Shown one piece after another: positions 1 through 11,433 of a DNA stretch of 64,000 nucleotides. Source of the DNA: Nectonema munidae (lineage: Eukaryota > Nematomorpha > Nectonematoida > Nectonematidae); NCBI GenBank assembly GCA_030549495.1, contig JAUIRK010000751.1, positions 248,001 to 312,000 on the forward strand, in the 5' to 3' direction. Numbering within the stretch: position 1 is the stretch's first letter; every line of letters starts with the position of its first letter. Made by a program: the position numbers and the translations under genes. The notes beneath the pieces were generated by a model, which was given only the letters and a program-made list of their open reading frames with translations, was not told where the DNA came from and searched no databases.

Positions 1-134
1 TACCGTCAATTTTAGTATAGCATCGATAATTTAATTAACCTAAAAATGTATAAAAAAAAGTTGAAATTGTCATTTATTTTTAAAAATCAAAATTAAAAAA
101 ACACAAAAAATAGTTTTTGTATTAAATTTTTTGG

Positions 135-165
135 TCGTTACTGGATTCGAACCGGATCCCTTTAA
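135..165 (-). repeat. tRNA-like B-box fragment
   Basis: Read on the minus strand, this short stretch contains GGTTCGAATCC, a perfect RNA polymerase III B-box. No convincing A-box or cloverleaf lies at the right distance, so it is probably a SINE or tRNA-derived remnant rather than a tRNA gene. A chance match cannot be excluded. Confidence 0.25.
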
Positions 166-720
166 ACACAACTTTCTCCATAATAATACAGCAATTGTAA
201 ATCTTTATGTTGGACATCAACTTCGGGTTTTCCGTCTTTATTTTATATTATATGCTGTGTCATAATCAAGAGTGCATCATTAAATTTCACGATACTCAGA
301 CAGTTTGACCTTGAAACAACTCGCTTCAAAATTGTTTACATATTGTGAACCTTCATTACAAAGTTCTTATTCATAAAACCATTATGGGAAATTTCAAAAT
401 GCATATGTTTGGTATTGTGTCAAACATTGTACATTTGAAGTTCCTTTGCATTATAATCTATATAATAAAAAAAGATGCCATCTATCTATAAAATTAGTAA
501 ACAAAATGAAATGGAAGCGGGTGTGTTAGAAGTATGAAGTATTAGCGTTCAATTGGTAATACATAAATAACCTTGACTAGGCTTTCATTCACTTCAGAAT
601 ATAATTTTTGTTTCATCTCTGCTGAAATCAAATAATTTGTCATTATAATATCATTTGATCATTATTTTCTTCACAGTCGTCTTCTCTCTGTTTTTTAGTG
701 CAATTTATTTGTCCTTACCA

Positions 721-2971
721 ATGGAATCAGAACAAAGTTCAAGTTTGTTCTTCGAAGAAACAACAGATTCGAATAAAACTTTTAGTAGTTTTCTAATTTT
801 GATTCAAGCGATAATGAAATAGATGATAACTTGATTTCATCGGATCAAGTAGATAGTTTGGAGCCTTTTACGAGCACACGTGGAAGAACTCTATCTGAGA
901 ATCCAATTGTTCTTCATTCAAAGCATGATTAATTTTATATGCATGAAAATAAAGTTAAGTTGCTCAAGTAGAGAAAACGTCTGAAATATACACATACCTC
1001 TATAAAGGGCACTTTTAAAACAGGAGAAAAAAGGCAGGTTCTTGAGCACTCCAAGCACCCCCCCCCCCCCTCCTGCACGTCCCTGATATACAATACTTAT
1101 TTACTAAACTATTTGATTTATGGTAATTTCGGTTTCAGAACTTTTGTCCATATACGTATTCATTATACAAATTTCGATATAAATATAATTATAAATAATA
1201 GTTGATCTCCTATTTAATTTTAGAAATTTTAATTTTGAATTATAATAAGTTTTCTAATAAAACAATTTAACTGAATTGAAATCGTGGTAAATCTCTAATA
1301 TCTTGGTAAACGTAACTTGATAGTGTACCATAGGAAAATAATCAAGTAAAACGGTGCCTTGGCTTCTTGATATTTGAATAGCACTAGTATAAAACACTAC
1401 TTGAACATTTTTTGTTTTAGAAAAGAACATCCAAAACATCCTAATTTAAAATATATTTTTGAAAAGTTTGAATCTTACCATTTATTGGCTTATTTTTTAG
1501 GCTTACTTCATATCGGTCAATGTATGGATCAAAGCAATGCCCGCGCTAAGCAAAAATTTTAGAGTGGGCTTCATGAGGGCGCTAATTTTTGAACTATCAG
1601 ATTAATCTGCTTCCAGGCGAAAAGAAAACATATGATGTATTTGTCAAGCCATATCTATGCACATTACATTTTCATGAAAGAAATTATTATGAATGGTAGA
1701 TGTTTGTCATATTTTTTTAAGGTAATAAAAAAAATTTTTGGGGAGCTTGAAAATTAACTAGGTAGCGCTGGCTCTCGAACAAAGAGTCAAGGTTACTGAA
1801 TAATGGTTCATTTGAAAGCCCATTTCTGAAAGCTGTTCTCTCAAGAGATATGTTTTTTTTAATTCAAATTTTTTTATGCTGATGATAAGCGTCAAAGAAA
1901 TCCTAGCGATAAGCTTTCAGCAATTCGAACGCTCCATGATCACTTTTATGGCGTGTTTTCTTTGTACTGGACACCTAATTCTTCGGTTACAATTGGCGAA
2001 CAATTAATTTGTTTTAGAGGTGGATGTAAACTAAAAGTTTATGATTCCAATAAGCCTGACCATTATTGCCTTAAAATATATCATTTATGTGATTCAGAAA
2101 CGTTTTACTTTTTGAAACCTCAAATTTATATCACCGGTTTGCCTAATAAAACATACTTTTCAAATTTCTCAAAGGCTAATCAATGACACGAATCTCCCAA
2201 AAGGGTGCGGAATTTTTATGGACAGGTTTTTTACCTCTTTAGAAATTGCTAAGTGGACTCTGACAAAAGACTACACAGTTTGTGGGACTGTGAGGTATAC
2301 AAAAAAATTTGTACCAAAAGTTTTCTAACCTTCATATTTGAAAACATTGAAACTAAATGAATGTGAATCGCGCACGATATACTGGAAAGAAGCCTCACTT
2401 ATAGCGTACATACCTAAAAAAACACGCCAAGCGTGATTTTAAAGTTGTTTATGTGTTGTCATCACAGCACAGAAAGCAAATTATCACTTCAAACAGAGAT
2501 GGTAAACCTGATTATTTGTTGGAGTACAATAAACATAAAAGTGGTGTTGACTTGGGAAACCTAATGGTCAAACAGTACAGATCTTACAAGCCATGTCCAA
2601 GATGGACTGTTGCGGCTTTTTCTAACAATCTTGATCTGTCTTGTCTAAATGCTTATGTAATCTCTAAACATAATTCACCTGAAGATTATCCAACAAAAAT
2701 GAACAACGCAAGGCTTTTTCTGAAAAAACTTGTCATGTCTCTGAGTGAAGAGTCAATGGAAGTGAGAGCTTCAAGACCTCAAATCAACTTGAAAACAAAA
2801 TGACTTTTTTTTTTGGATTTAATTCTCTAGATGTTCCATCATCATCTAACCGTAGGAGGATTTTGCTTCAATTGTCTTCCTAAAAAGATTCGATCTACTA
2901 GAAAATGCAAAACTTGTTCCAAGTTTATTTGCAAAGCCCATTCAAACTTCACTTGCAATTCCTGCTTATAA
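721..2971 (+). pseudogene. piggyBac-family transposase, decayed
   Basis: This is a decayed DNA-transposon transposase. An ATG at 721 opens an acidic, Ser/Asp-rich N-terminus typical of piggyBac proteins. The catalytic region follows in broken frames: an SRD motif near 1835, then DKLSAIRTLHDHF (about 1900), TIGEQLICFRGGC (about 1990) and KPDHYCLKIYHLCD (about 2055). 2195-2330 reads as the block with DRFFTSLEIAKW and YTVCGTVRY. The ORF at 2453-2803 carries KPDYLLEYNKHKSGVD and RWTVAAFSNNLDLSCLNAYVI, the usual late catalytic segment. It ends at 2971 with a Cys-rich finger (CFNC, CKTCSKFICKAH, CNSCL), the C-terminal zinc domain of the family. At least five stops or frame slips and an inserted repeat at 1565-1745 make it non-functional. 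I could not identify its TTAA ends with confidence. Confidence 0.85.
1565..1745 (+). repeat. Interspersed repeat, copy 1 (inserted in the piggyBac fossil)
   Basis: About 180 bp here match 13508-13690 in the same orientation at high identity. Shared runs include GCGAAAAGAAAACATATGAT and TATTTGTCAAGCCATATCTA, and both copies open with GGGCGCTAA. The copy separates the N-terminal and catalytic parts of the transposase fossil, so it probably inserted after piggyBac arrived. A GCGCTA motif recurs near 1765 in the opposite sense, suggesting short inverted ends. No coding content is seen. Confidence 0.7.
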
Positions 2972-3429
2972 GTTTTGCCTTTATTTTCTTTCTAATACTT
3001 CCATTCAATTATCACTCTATTTTTTTTGTTATAAAAAATTTTTATTATAATTTTCAAAAAATTTTAACGCCATCTACACAAAAAGTTAAAAAATTTTTAA
3101 AATTTTTAATCTCATGGTTGAATGCATGTTATGAAAAAAATATAAATACCACTTTTAAAAGACTTGAAAATGAAGTGAAATTTACATATTACTGAAAAAA
3201 ATTTGATAATGGAAAAATTTCTTGCAATTTTCATTTTAGTTATATCGTGGAGTAAATTGCCATATGTTCGTAATCCGAAATTACATTTAAAAAATATAAG
3301 AGAAAGGTTCTGAATAAGTTTTCTTATTTTGCAAAATATTTTGTTTACTATTAAAAATTTTATATTTAGTATAGTTAATTTTTTTTATTAGAGCATAAAC
3401 TTTAAGAAATCTGATTTAAATCTGTGTTT
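2972..3429. other. AT-rich non-coding stretch
   Basis: Apart from a 96-codon low-complexity reading frame starting inside the piggyBac finger, I see nothing coding or structural here. It may contain the right flank of the piggyBac element. Confidence 0.5.
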
Positions 3430-4975
3430 GATTACTTCTATCCATATTTTAGCAATTCCCTCAATAATCCTATCTACCCCTAAGCATGGTATTCTTTCAT
3501 GGGGTCTTTCATTAAAATACTCTCATCAGATACTTATCTAAAAAAATTCAAAGCCTTTGCCTCATCACAATTACCAGAGACTACAAAACTACACATACTA
3601 AAGTCTTAGAATTCTTTACAAACTGCATTCCATTAACACTTCATCTCAAATAAGTTGTTACCAAAAAATATATTATGATACCTATCGAAACAAATTCTCA
3701 CCTCAAATACTTCTGTTTCCATAACACTCCAATGATTATTTCTTAAACTTACTACAAATCCTTACTCCTACATCCTTTTTTTTCACTCAACAATTTTCTC
3801 ATCCAACACAAAATCAATGCACTACTTTTACACCACCTCTCCTAACTATTACCTTTCTCTCTTCATAACTGCTTCAACAAATCCATTGCTAAACTCTAAT
3901 TACGACCCGCTCCAACATTAGTTCAAAATTCACTAAGAATATTCCTAAATAGCTCAAAAAATGCAACAGATCTTATATTTTTGTAATTTTTAGAGGCTCG
4001 TCCTTTATTCCTTTTTACCTAAAAACATCTTTAATCGAACTCTTCCTTCCATTATACAGTGTTAAATGCTAGGCCCTCCTATATGCTTGTGATTATATAA
4101 GCCAAAATAAGTTCTCCTTTAGACAGTTCTACACATTACACTTTTTTACAGACTTATAAAACATCTTAAAGACCTAAACCTCAAATACAACATCCTATAT
4201 TTTTCATATACTCTTGTTTCTAAACTTACCCTTTTATCAACTTACTTTGAAATACACTTCTACTATAGTATAGTTCACTCAAGCATTTCTCGAAAACACT
4301 ATTGTAGACAAACTCGATAAACAAGTATCTCCAAATGCTCCTTATGGCATGCCTATACACCTATACTTAATTTTGACTTTTGGTATAAAATTAAATTTTT
4401 TCACCACGACCGCAATTAGATGACAGCCCGAAATATCCCCTGTAACTCCTATTTTTACCCTATCAAAAAATCATGAACAATCTTTGTTCATTCAACTCAC
4501 AATCAATAGAAAACATCCCGTGATCTCCTACTCCGACTACTACCACGCAAAAACTTCACTTCTTTCACTATTCATAAAAATTCTCAATTGTACACTATCT
4601 AATTTATACCAACTACATTCATATCAGAACCTCCCTAATGTTCTAAACTCTTTCATTACCCTCATAGAATCAAACAAGTAATCTCTAACTCAGCGACTGC
4701 TCACAATACATCAACTGACTTTTAAAAAAGGAAATAAATAGGAAATCTACACAAATAACTGCACTATTTTCTTTTATTTAAGACCTATATTTTTTAACAT
4801 ACACTTGCTTCCACAACCTTATTAATCATCCTTTAACTACCCCTGCAAAAAATCTAGCTGTCTACACTTCTAACTCTCTCAACAAATAACAAATTTCTCT
4901 AAAATGATCCTTCTATCTTAATCAATCCGCAAGATAAATTATTACAACTCTCTTAAACTTCAATTTTGAATCTTT
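3430..4975. other. G-depleted (C/T/A-rich) tract of unknown origin
   Basis: For about 1.5 kb the + strand is nearly free of G while C stays common, giving a strong and sharply bounded GC skew that is absent on both sides. Many 60-base rows hold only one to five G. Both strands are full of stops, the longest frame is 65 codons (4484-4681), and I recognise no domain. There is no obvious short tandem unit. It could be one decayed repeat with a biased source strand, or a region with unusual strand-specific mutation. I cannot tell which. Confidence 0.6.
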
Positions 4976-6489
4976 TAAAGCTTTTACAAGAATATGGAAA
5001 AATTCGATAAGTTGCTATATAAATTTTCCTACTTATCTATCTACCTGCGTAATTTGTTGGTTGTATATCAAAGTAAGAATGTTGGATAATGGTTAATTAC
5101 TTTTATTTGTAATTTTAAATTAAGAGTTTAGAACGTCCAGGATCCAACCCCTGAACGTTAACTAGTCAGCTGAGTGTACGCCATATTTTTTTTCAACTCA
5201 AGTATTTAATCATCATAAAATCTAGGCATGTAGGCAATTTAATTTTTATTATTAGTGAACAAAGGTGGATAGATTATCTTTGATATAATATATGCTTATG
5301 TATGTGTGCCGCATCAAACAACCTACAACTTATAAACAATAAACTACAAAAAATTTAACTTTATATCTTACAGCTTTGTCAATTCTCTTTTATTATGGAG
5401 AATTATTATGTTTGAATTTCGGTTTCTTTCAAAATTTTTGTCATAATGATAGCTGTTATTATAAATTGATATTCTATGTCTGAATATCAGTTTAGTTACT
5501 TTGTTCAAAAGCTTTCTTTAAATATAGCTGATAGGCTTTATAAAAACTCTTGTTTTACCTTAACTATTTTCAGGTATCCATACTTTTTGCTTTCTTGTAA
5601 AATTTATTTATCCTGTCTTCTAAGCTGTGCAGTAGCATGCAACATTAGGAGTTTTTGATTTTCAAATCAGCTAACTGAGCAGGGTAATCTAATTTTGTTT
5701 TTCCTAGTAGAATTAACTAAGATGATAAATACATGAAATAAAACCGAAATTTTTATACTAAAAAAATAATTATGCATGTGTGGAGGTTGATTTTTAAACT
5801 TATTTGTAATTAGAATTTTTTTATATTCTATTGAAATCTGTTATCCCACAATTAAAACTAACATACTCCTTCAATGCATCATATCTGGCATCCCTAACTG
5901 AGCCTTTCTTTTTCTTGGTCCGTTGATAGAAGTTTACATACAAGCGAAATACCACCGTATATATCATTTGAGCATCTTTTAAGATGAAATATACTATTGT
6001 TTTCCTCTACTTAAGTCTCATCAGGTTGTTGTATACAATTAGTCTACTATTTTATACTATTTTTATATTGACCAAATTGGTGGATTTTTTAATCTAATAT
6101 TCATTAATATTAAAAATATAACTAAATTGAATGATACTTTTTACAATTTTTTGAACTGATTGTAATATAAATCTGTTTAAAAGAGATATTTTATTTTATT
6201 CTTTTATTTTGACAAGTTTTCTTTATGTAAAAATTTTAGCTATATCTAAATCTTTTGAATTATGATCGTAGTGTTGGTACACCTCTACGATTAAAACACG
6301 ATATGTAGATTTACCCTCAAACATACTAAATGATCAAATCATGCGAGATATTCAATAGTGAGACCTTGACTTTGGTTATATTCCTTAAACTAAAATGAAA
6401 TCTTCGTTGGATGTTTCCTTAAAATTAAATAATTATTATAAGCTAATACAGCAACGATTAAGCTTGTTAAGTCTCAGAAGAGAATAGAG
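4976..6489. other. Intergenic AT-rich DNA
   Basis: No gene is supported. The 60-codon frame at 5476-5658 has no recognisable family or coding bias. The only structure seen is the tRNA-like fragment at 5133-5190. Confidence 0.5.
5133..5190 (-). repeat. tRNA-like fragment (possible SINE remnant)
   Basis: On the minus strand CTCAGCTGACTAGTTAACG resembles a tRNA D-arm/A-box, and GGGGTTGGATCC lies about 12 nt downstream in a B-box-like position. The spacing is too short and the box imperfect, so this is at best a decayed tRNA-derived element. Confidence 0.25.
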
Positions 6490-6854
6490 AAACATATCAG
6501 GGGCGCACATTGGGGGAGGGGCGGGGGCAACGATTTTCGCCCCCCCCCTCTAATAATTTTTTTATAGTATTTATTAGACTTGTCTTCTGAGTAGATTTTT
6601 GATATTACTTTTCTTGTTTTGAGGTTAAGTCTAAGAATGAATATTTATAATCTATTTTTTTAATTAACGTCCACTCTTTGTTATAATAATGCACATTTGA
6701 GCTATATTTGATCAGAGGCAGTAATGTAGCCACATTTAAATAAGTACCCATACATTTTTGAGCCAGGCGAATATTTTTTATAGCATATTACTATATAAGA
6801 ACTCTATAAAGCTTACAATCTTTATCCCTATTAATTACTGTAATCAAACCCATC

Positions 6855-6975
6855 AATAGAGGGGGGCAAGGGAGCTAGGCCCTCTGGGATTTATTTTGCC
6901 CATCTGAATCTCCTTTGAAATATATAAATGTATACACTTCCCCATTAAAGTCAGTTTTGCCCCCTCCCCTTGATT
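6855..6975 (+). repeat. Dispersed repeat shared with 14838-14995
   Basis: The run from GATTTATTTTGCCC through TATAAATGTATACACTTC to CAGTTTTGCCCCCTCCCC has a clear reverse-complement relative at 14838-14995. It lies just inside the hAT left arm. It is either part of that family's arm or a separate nested element. Confidence 0.55.
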
Positions 6976-7148
6976 AGTATTCTTAATCTTCCTTGAAAAT
7001 AATTTCCAGTAATAGCCTTCTGTTCTTCTCTTCTCAGGAGTACCCGTTTCCTGAACTTTACCCGCTTTCATTTTTGTGTTTTATTTTCTTCTTTTTTTAG
7101 TTTGTTCTTTTCTATTACATGTCTTAATATGATCTCTCTTGTTCTTTC

Positions 7149-8931
7149 AGGTCCGCAAGTGATCATGTCAAAAAACGGATATATTCAGAAGCATATCTAG
7201 ACTTCGGTTTTACGTTCGTTGTGAATAACGGGGAACATCTGCCACACTGTGTCATCTGCACAAAGACCTTGGGGAATGGTAGCATGAAGCCATTCAAGCT
7301 GAAGCAACACCTTCAAGGATGCCATCCCGAACTACAGAACAAGGATCCTGAATACTTCAAGCTGAAACAAAGTTATCTAAAGAAGACGAGACTGGACTCA
7401 ACTGGAACGTTTCTTCAGTAAACGGACGCTATTGTGAAAGCGTCATACGAAGTCTCGTACAAGATTGCGAGGGAGAAGAAACCACACACAATTGGTGAAA
7501 CATTGGTGAAGCCCTGTATGCTGCAGTGCGTGAAGTTGGTCCTTGGTGAGGCTGCCCACAACAAGATGATCCAGATTTCCCTTTCAAACAACCCCATTCG
7601 GTCGCGGATCAATGATATGGCTGACAGCATCAAGAACCAAGTTGTTCAGAAGGTTCGAGGGTCACAGTTTTTTTCGATTCAACTCGACGAATCGACAGAT
7701 GTTGCGAATTTGTCCCAGCTGTTGGTCTTTGTTCGTTATACCACCGAAAAAGGAATTCCAGAAGAATTCCTCATCTGCAAACCTCTCCAGACCACAACCA
7801 AAGCTCGGGATGTGATGGACCTTATCAATGACTTTTTCAACATCACCTGGGAGTCTCTGGTTGGGGTGTTCACGGATGGTGCCTCAGCCATGCTTGGCTC
7901 TCGATCGGGGTTCGTCACGCTCGTCAGGTAAAAGAATCCAGCAGTGGAATCGACTCACCGTCTTGTCCACAAAGAGGCGCTTGCTTCGAGAACTCTGCCC
8001 AAGAACTTCAAGCAGCATCTTGAGACTGTAATCAAAGTCGTCAACTTTATCAAGGGTTCCGCTCTGAACACTCGGCTGTTCCCTCTGCTCTGTGAAGGCA
8101 GACGGAACAGGACCACGAATCCTTGCTGTTTCATACTCAGGTGATGTGGCTCTCGAAGGGAACATGTCGCAGCGATTTCCGGAATTGTTTAATGAGGTGG
8201 TAGCCTTCCTTCGGGCCCAAGAGAATATTGTGCTTCTGGAGGCGTTGAAGGGTGAGTTTTTTCGTGTGCGGCTGTGCTACTTGTCCGATATTTTCAGTGC
8301 ATTGAACGAGCTCAACAGAAAACTGCAGGGCAAAGGGACCAACATTCTTTTTCAGTCTGACAAAATCAGAGTTTTCGTAGCTAAACTGGAACTGTGGAAG
8401 AAAAGAGGTCGGAGTGGAAGTTTTTCCTCATTCCTCGCTCTGAACGAATGTGTGGAGGATATGGAAGATGGTCTGCCTGATCCAATAGCCGAGGATACCA
8501 AACAAGACCTCGAAGACTTGGAGGAAGAATTCAAGTATTACTTCCCCGGGATCACAAACCAGAGCAACGAGAACAAGCTTATCAGAGACCCATTTCAGAG
8601 GAACGTGATGATGTGCCAGAAGCATGGCAGGAAGAGTTCCTGGACTTGAAAAACGACTCTGCAGCGAAGGATGCCTTCCAGAATATGGAACTGGAAGAGT
8701 TTTGGATCCAAGTCCGTGGAACCTACCGGCTTCTTGCGACCAATGCTCTGCGGATATTGGTCCAGTTTTCTTCCACCTACCTGCGTGAGACAGGATTTTC
8801 GGCACTGGTACACCTCAAAACAAAGGCACGCAACAAGTTGGAGGTTGAAGCGGATCTTCGATGTGCGCTACCATAACTCCCCCATACAATGAAGGACTTG
8901 TGAACGGCAAACAATGCCAGAAGTCACACTA
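7149..8931 (+). pseudogene. ZBED5-like hAT (Buster-type) transposase, decayed
   Basis: Conceptual reading gives a nearly complete ZBED5-type hAT transposase. First comes a BED-type finger (CVIC ... KLKQHLQGCHPE, 7200-7330), then the KKPHTIGETLVKPC block (about 7475), QLDESTDVANLSQLLVFVRY (about 7680) with the first catalytic Asp, and WESLVGVFTDGASAML (about 7850) with the second. STHRLVHKEALASRTLPK (about 7950) and the Glu-rich helical insertion follow. The hAT dimerisation segment STYLRETGFSALVHLKTKAR is near 8775, and the protein ends in QCQKSH at 8931. A stop lies at 7419-7421 and frame slips near 7928, 8090, 8607 and 8875, so it cannot make the protein. Base composition is close to 50% GC, unlike the roughly 30% GC surroundings. 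That suggests a comparatively recent arrival, probably by transfer. Confidence 0.9.
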
Positions 8932-9590
8932 AAATGCTGCGTTAGTGTTAGTATTCTTATTCCATACAATTTAATGTTATCTCTGTAGTGCATTTAAGAA
9001 ATAAATTAGTAAATAGACTCTTTGTGTTTTAACTCTTCTTTTTCTCAACACATGAATGGAAAAATTTGGATGGTTGAATTGGGTGCAGGGGGAAATGACA
9101 GAAAAAAAGTTGGGAACCACTGAATAGAGCAATTATTATTTAGATAATTTTCGTATATTCCTGAGATATTGGTAAAAAATCACACCCCTTTTCATTGTTT
9201 CAATATTCCTTCCTATATTTCCACACATAACTTCCATGTGGTGATGATGAGAAAAATTTGTATACAACTACATGCGTAGTTGTGAAAAAGCGGTATGTTC
9301 ATAGAGATAGAGAGAACAACAATTCTTCACAGCTCTCATATAAAGTGGTACGATTGTCGCACTAGCCATTCGGTACCCGAGTATCCCTGTATCTTCTGCT
9401 CCTGTGGAAACGCCTTTTCTCAATTGCTGGCAAAATTATCAAGCTAGGCTGAGGCCGTCTGTCTGATTCTAGATTTGAGGAATTAATGTTCCTCAGATTT
9501 TCTGATTCGCACCTGGAGTGATTTTAAATTTTAATAAAACTTTCATGAAAAAGTGTTCATTTGTTATTCATTTATTTAAAATATATGTTA

Positions 9591-9665
9591 AAGTTAAGCA
9601 ACCTCAGGAGGGGTTGGCAGTTGGATGGGTGACTCGCAAGGAGTCTTAAGTGTTGCAGGACATAT
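9591..9665 (+). pseudogene. 5S rRNA-like 3' fragment
   Basis: AAGTTAAGCAACCTCAGG, a GGTTGGCAGTTGG segment, GGATGGGTGAC and TGTTGCAGGACA follow each other with the spacing of the 3' two-thirds of metazoan 5S rRNA (C-box region, loop E region, 3' stem). The 5' third is absent and the 3' stem cannot pair, so it is not a functional gene. It may be the head of a 5S-derived SINE or a captured 5S copy inside the hAT element. Confidence 0.55.
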
Positions 9666-10268
9666 CAGTGAGCCCTACTTATCAAAGGCTGGGTAGTGTA
9701 CATTGTCGAAATTGGCTTGTGCACCTTAAAGGTCCCTAAGGAACTAATACTTCAGAATACAAAGGACACTTATGTTCCTCTTCCCCACCAGACGTTAATG
9801 TAGAAAAACGAAATTTCAAGTATGAGTCGTCTTATTTCATTTTTTAGCGATTAAGAAAAATGCACATTTACAAATTATGCCTGAAAAGCAATAGAAAAAA
9901 ATAGTACTCAATTAAGACTTACTTATTTGTTCTTTTTAAATGTGATTTATTGACAAAAATGGCAGATGACCCAATATGGGTGCAATATTTTGCGAAAAAC
10001 CATTCACTCAGTGTCCCCTTCTCGATCCCCATGGAACTTGTTCGCGGCACAGCGGACTCCATTTTGAAAACCACTGAGCTAGAAGGCTGATGCAATCAGA
10101 ATTACAAACAGGGTAATTTGACTTCATAAAATCTGTGCAGTTTTTCTGGGATTGAGAGCTTACAGTGCAAGTATAATGTCGGGTAATAATGGTTGGACAA
10201 AAATTCTTATATAATAAATTTTGAAAATTATAAAAAAAATTTTGAGGATGTGCGCCCCTGAAACATAT

Positions 10269-11431
10269 GTATACTCGTAAACCTTATTTTTATGTATGCT
10301 TATTACCTATGAATTAGATTGTCTTTAGGCTATCATAATCGCTCTCATTCTTGCTTTAAATCGTTTTAAATAGCAACAAGATCTCTCTGCTTCTTTTTTT
10401 GTAACAGAAAAGTAATGAACTTTTTTTACATTGAATGCATATATGGGTAAATTTATAATTATCCCAGAATTTTATCTTCATTTTGACTAATTCTTAATTT
10501 TAGCTCAGGCGGCAAATTGAATATATCATGTAGGTTTTTAATTTTTGAAATATTTTTTTGTGTGTTTGGTAGAATAATTGAAAAAAGGTGGAAATCTTTT
10601 CTCCTAAAATATCTCTGATAAAGGAGAAATAAAATTATTCACCTTAGGGTACGATTATGTAATATTACTTTTCAACATAAAATCTCAACGGTTCCAAAAG
10701 AGAAATATAGTTTGCTACTGAGCAGATTGCAGAGAAAATTTCGATTTTTTTTGTAATAGAAGATATGACGTTGATTTGCACATAGATGACCTTCGTCTAT
10801 ATCTTTTAGCCATTACTTTAAAATTTAGTACATTGAAATTAAGTTCCTTAGTTTTAAATTTTCAGTTTTTGTATACACTTTTGATTATGCCTAGTGCGAT
10901 TTAGAAAATTGATTCAATTTGCCCAATGATAAAAAATTGTTCCTGGGCATATTATAAAACATCGTGTGCTTATAACATGATCTGTTTGTAATATTTTTAT
11001 TTTAGAGAACTTCCTGTATTGGCTCAAAATTATGTTTTTCGCCTTTTGTTTGTCAATCAGTCTGTTCCAGATTCAACTATGTGTTCCTGGATATATCCCA
11101 AATATTCAGAGTATTCTTAATTCTCTTATACTTTTGCTACCTTCTTCTTCCTTTTATTAATTATGAATTCTTGTTAACAACATTTATATTTTTAAGTCGG
11201 CTCCCTTTTTTCAAAGGATTTTATCCGTCCCGTTTAAAATATGGCCATACTGAAAGAAATATCTAGACCTAAATAGTTTATACATTTACTCGTTTGAAAA
11301 TATGTAAAAATATAACTAGTATCTCGGTTATACTTATCCTTTACTTCTTATTCGCATTTTTGAATTAGATAGTAATGACGTCTAAACAGTAATTATTTTA
11401 TTGCTAAATTTTTTTTAATAATTCATAATTA
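10269..11431. other. Intergenic AT-rich DNA
   Basis: Nothing coding is supported. A 61-codon frame at 11081-11266 is low-complexity, Leu/Phe-rich and has no recognisable family. Confidence 0.5.
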
Positions 11432-11433
11432 TA

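Larger units (their letters stand above)
6498..10260 (+). mobile_element. hAT DNA transposon with perfect 8-bp target duplication
   Basis: The element starts CAGGGGCGCACAT at 6498 and ends with the exact 13-bp inverse at 10248-10260. It is flanked by identical 8-bp copies AAACATAT (6490-6497 and 10261-10268), the hAT hallmark. Inside lie a ZBED5-like transposase fossil (7149-8931), a repeat shared with 14838-14995, and a 5S rRNA-like fragment near 9591. Two internal + strand sites also look like hAT right ends (GGGAACCACTG at 9112-9122 and GAAAACCACTG near 10073), so the transposase may belong to a second, nested hAT whose left end I cannot see. Confidence 0.85.

Noticed and set aside
5476-5658. 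Small membrane-protein-like frame
   Set aside because: Low-complexity frame of the length expected by chance in AT-rich DNA.
6853-9130. AATAGAG(G/C) octamers as duplication around a nested hAT
   Set aside because: The right side follows a hAT-like end, but the left octamer is not followed by a matching terminus; 7 of 8 over this distance can be chance.
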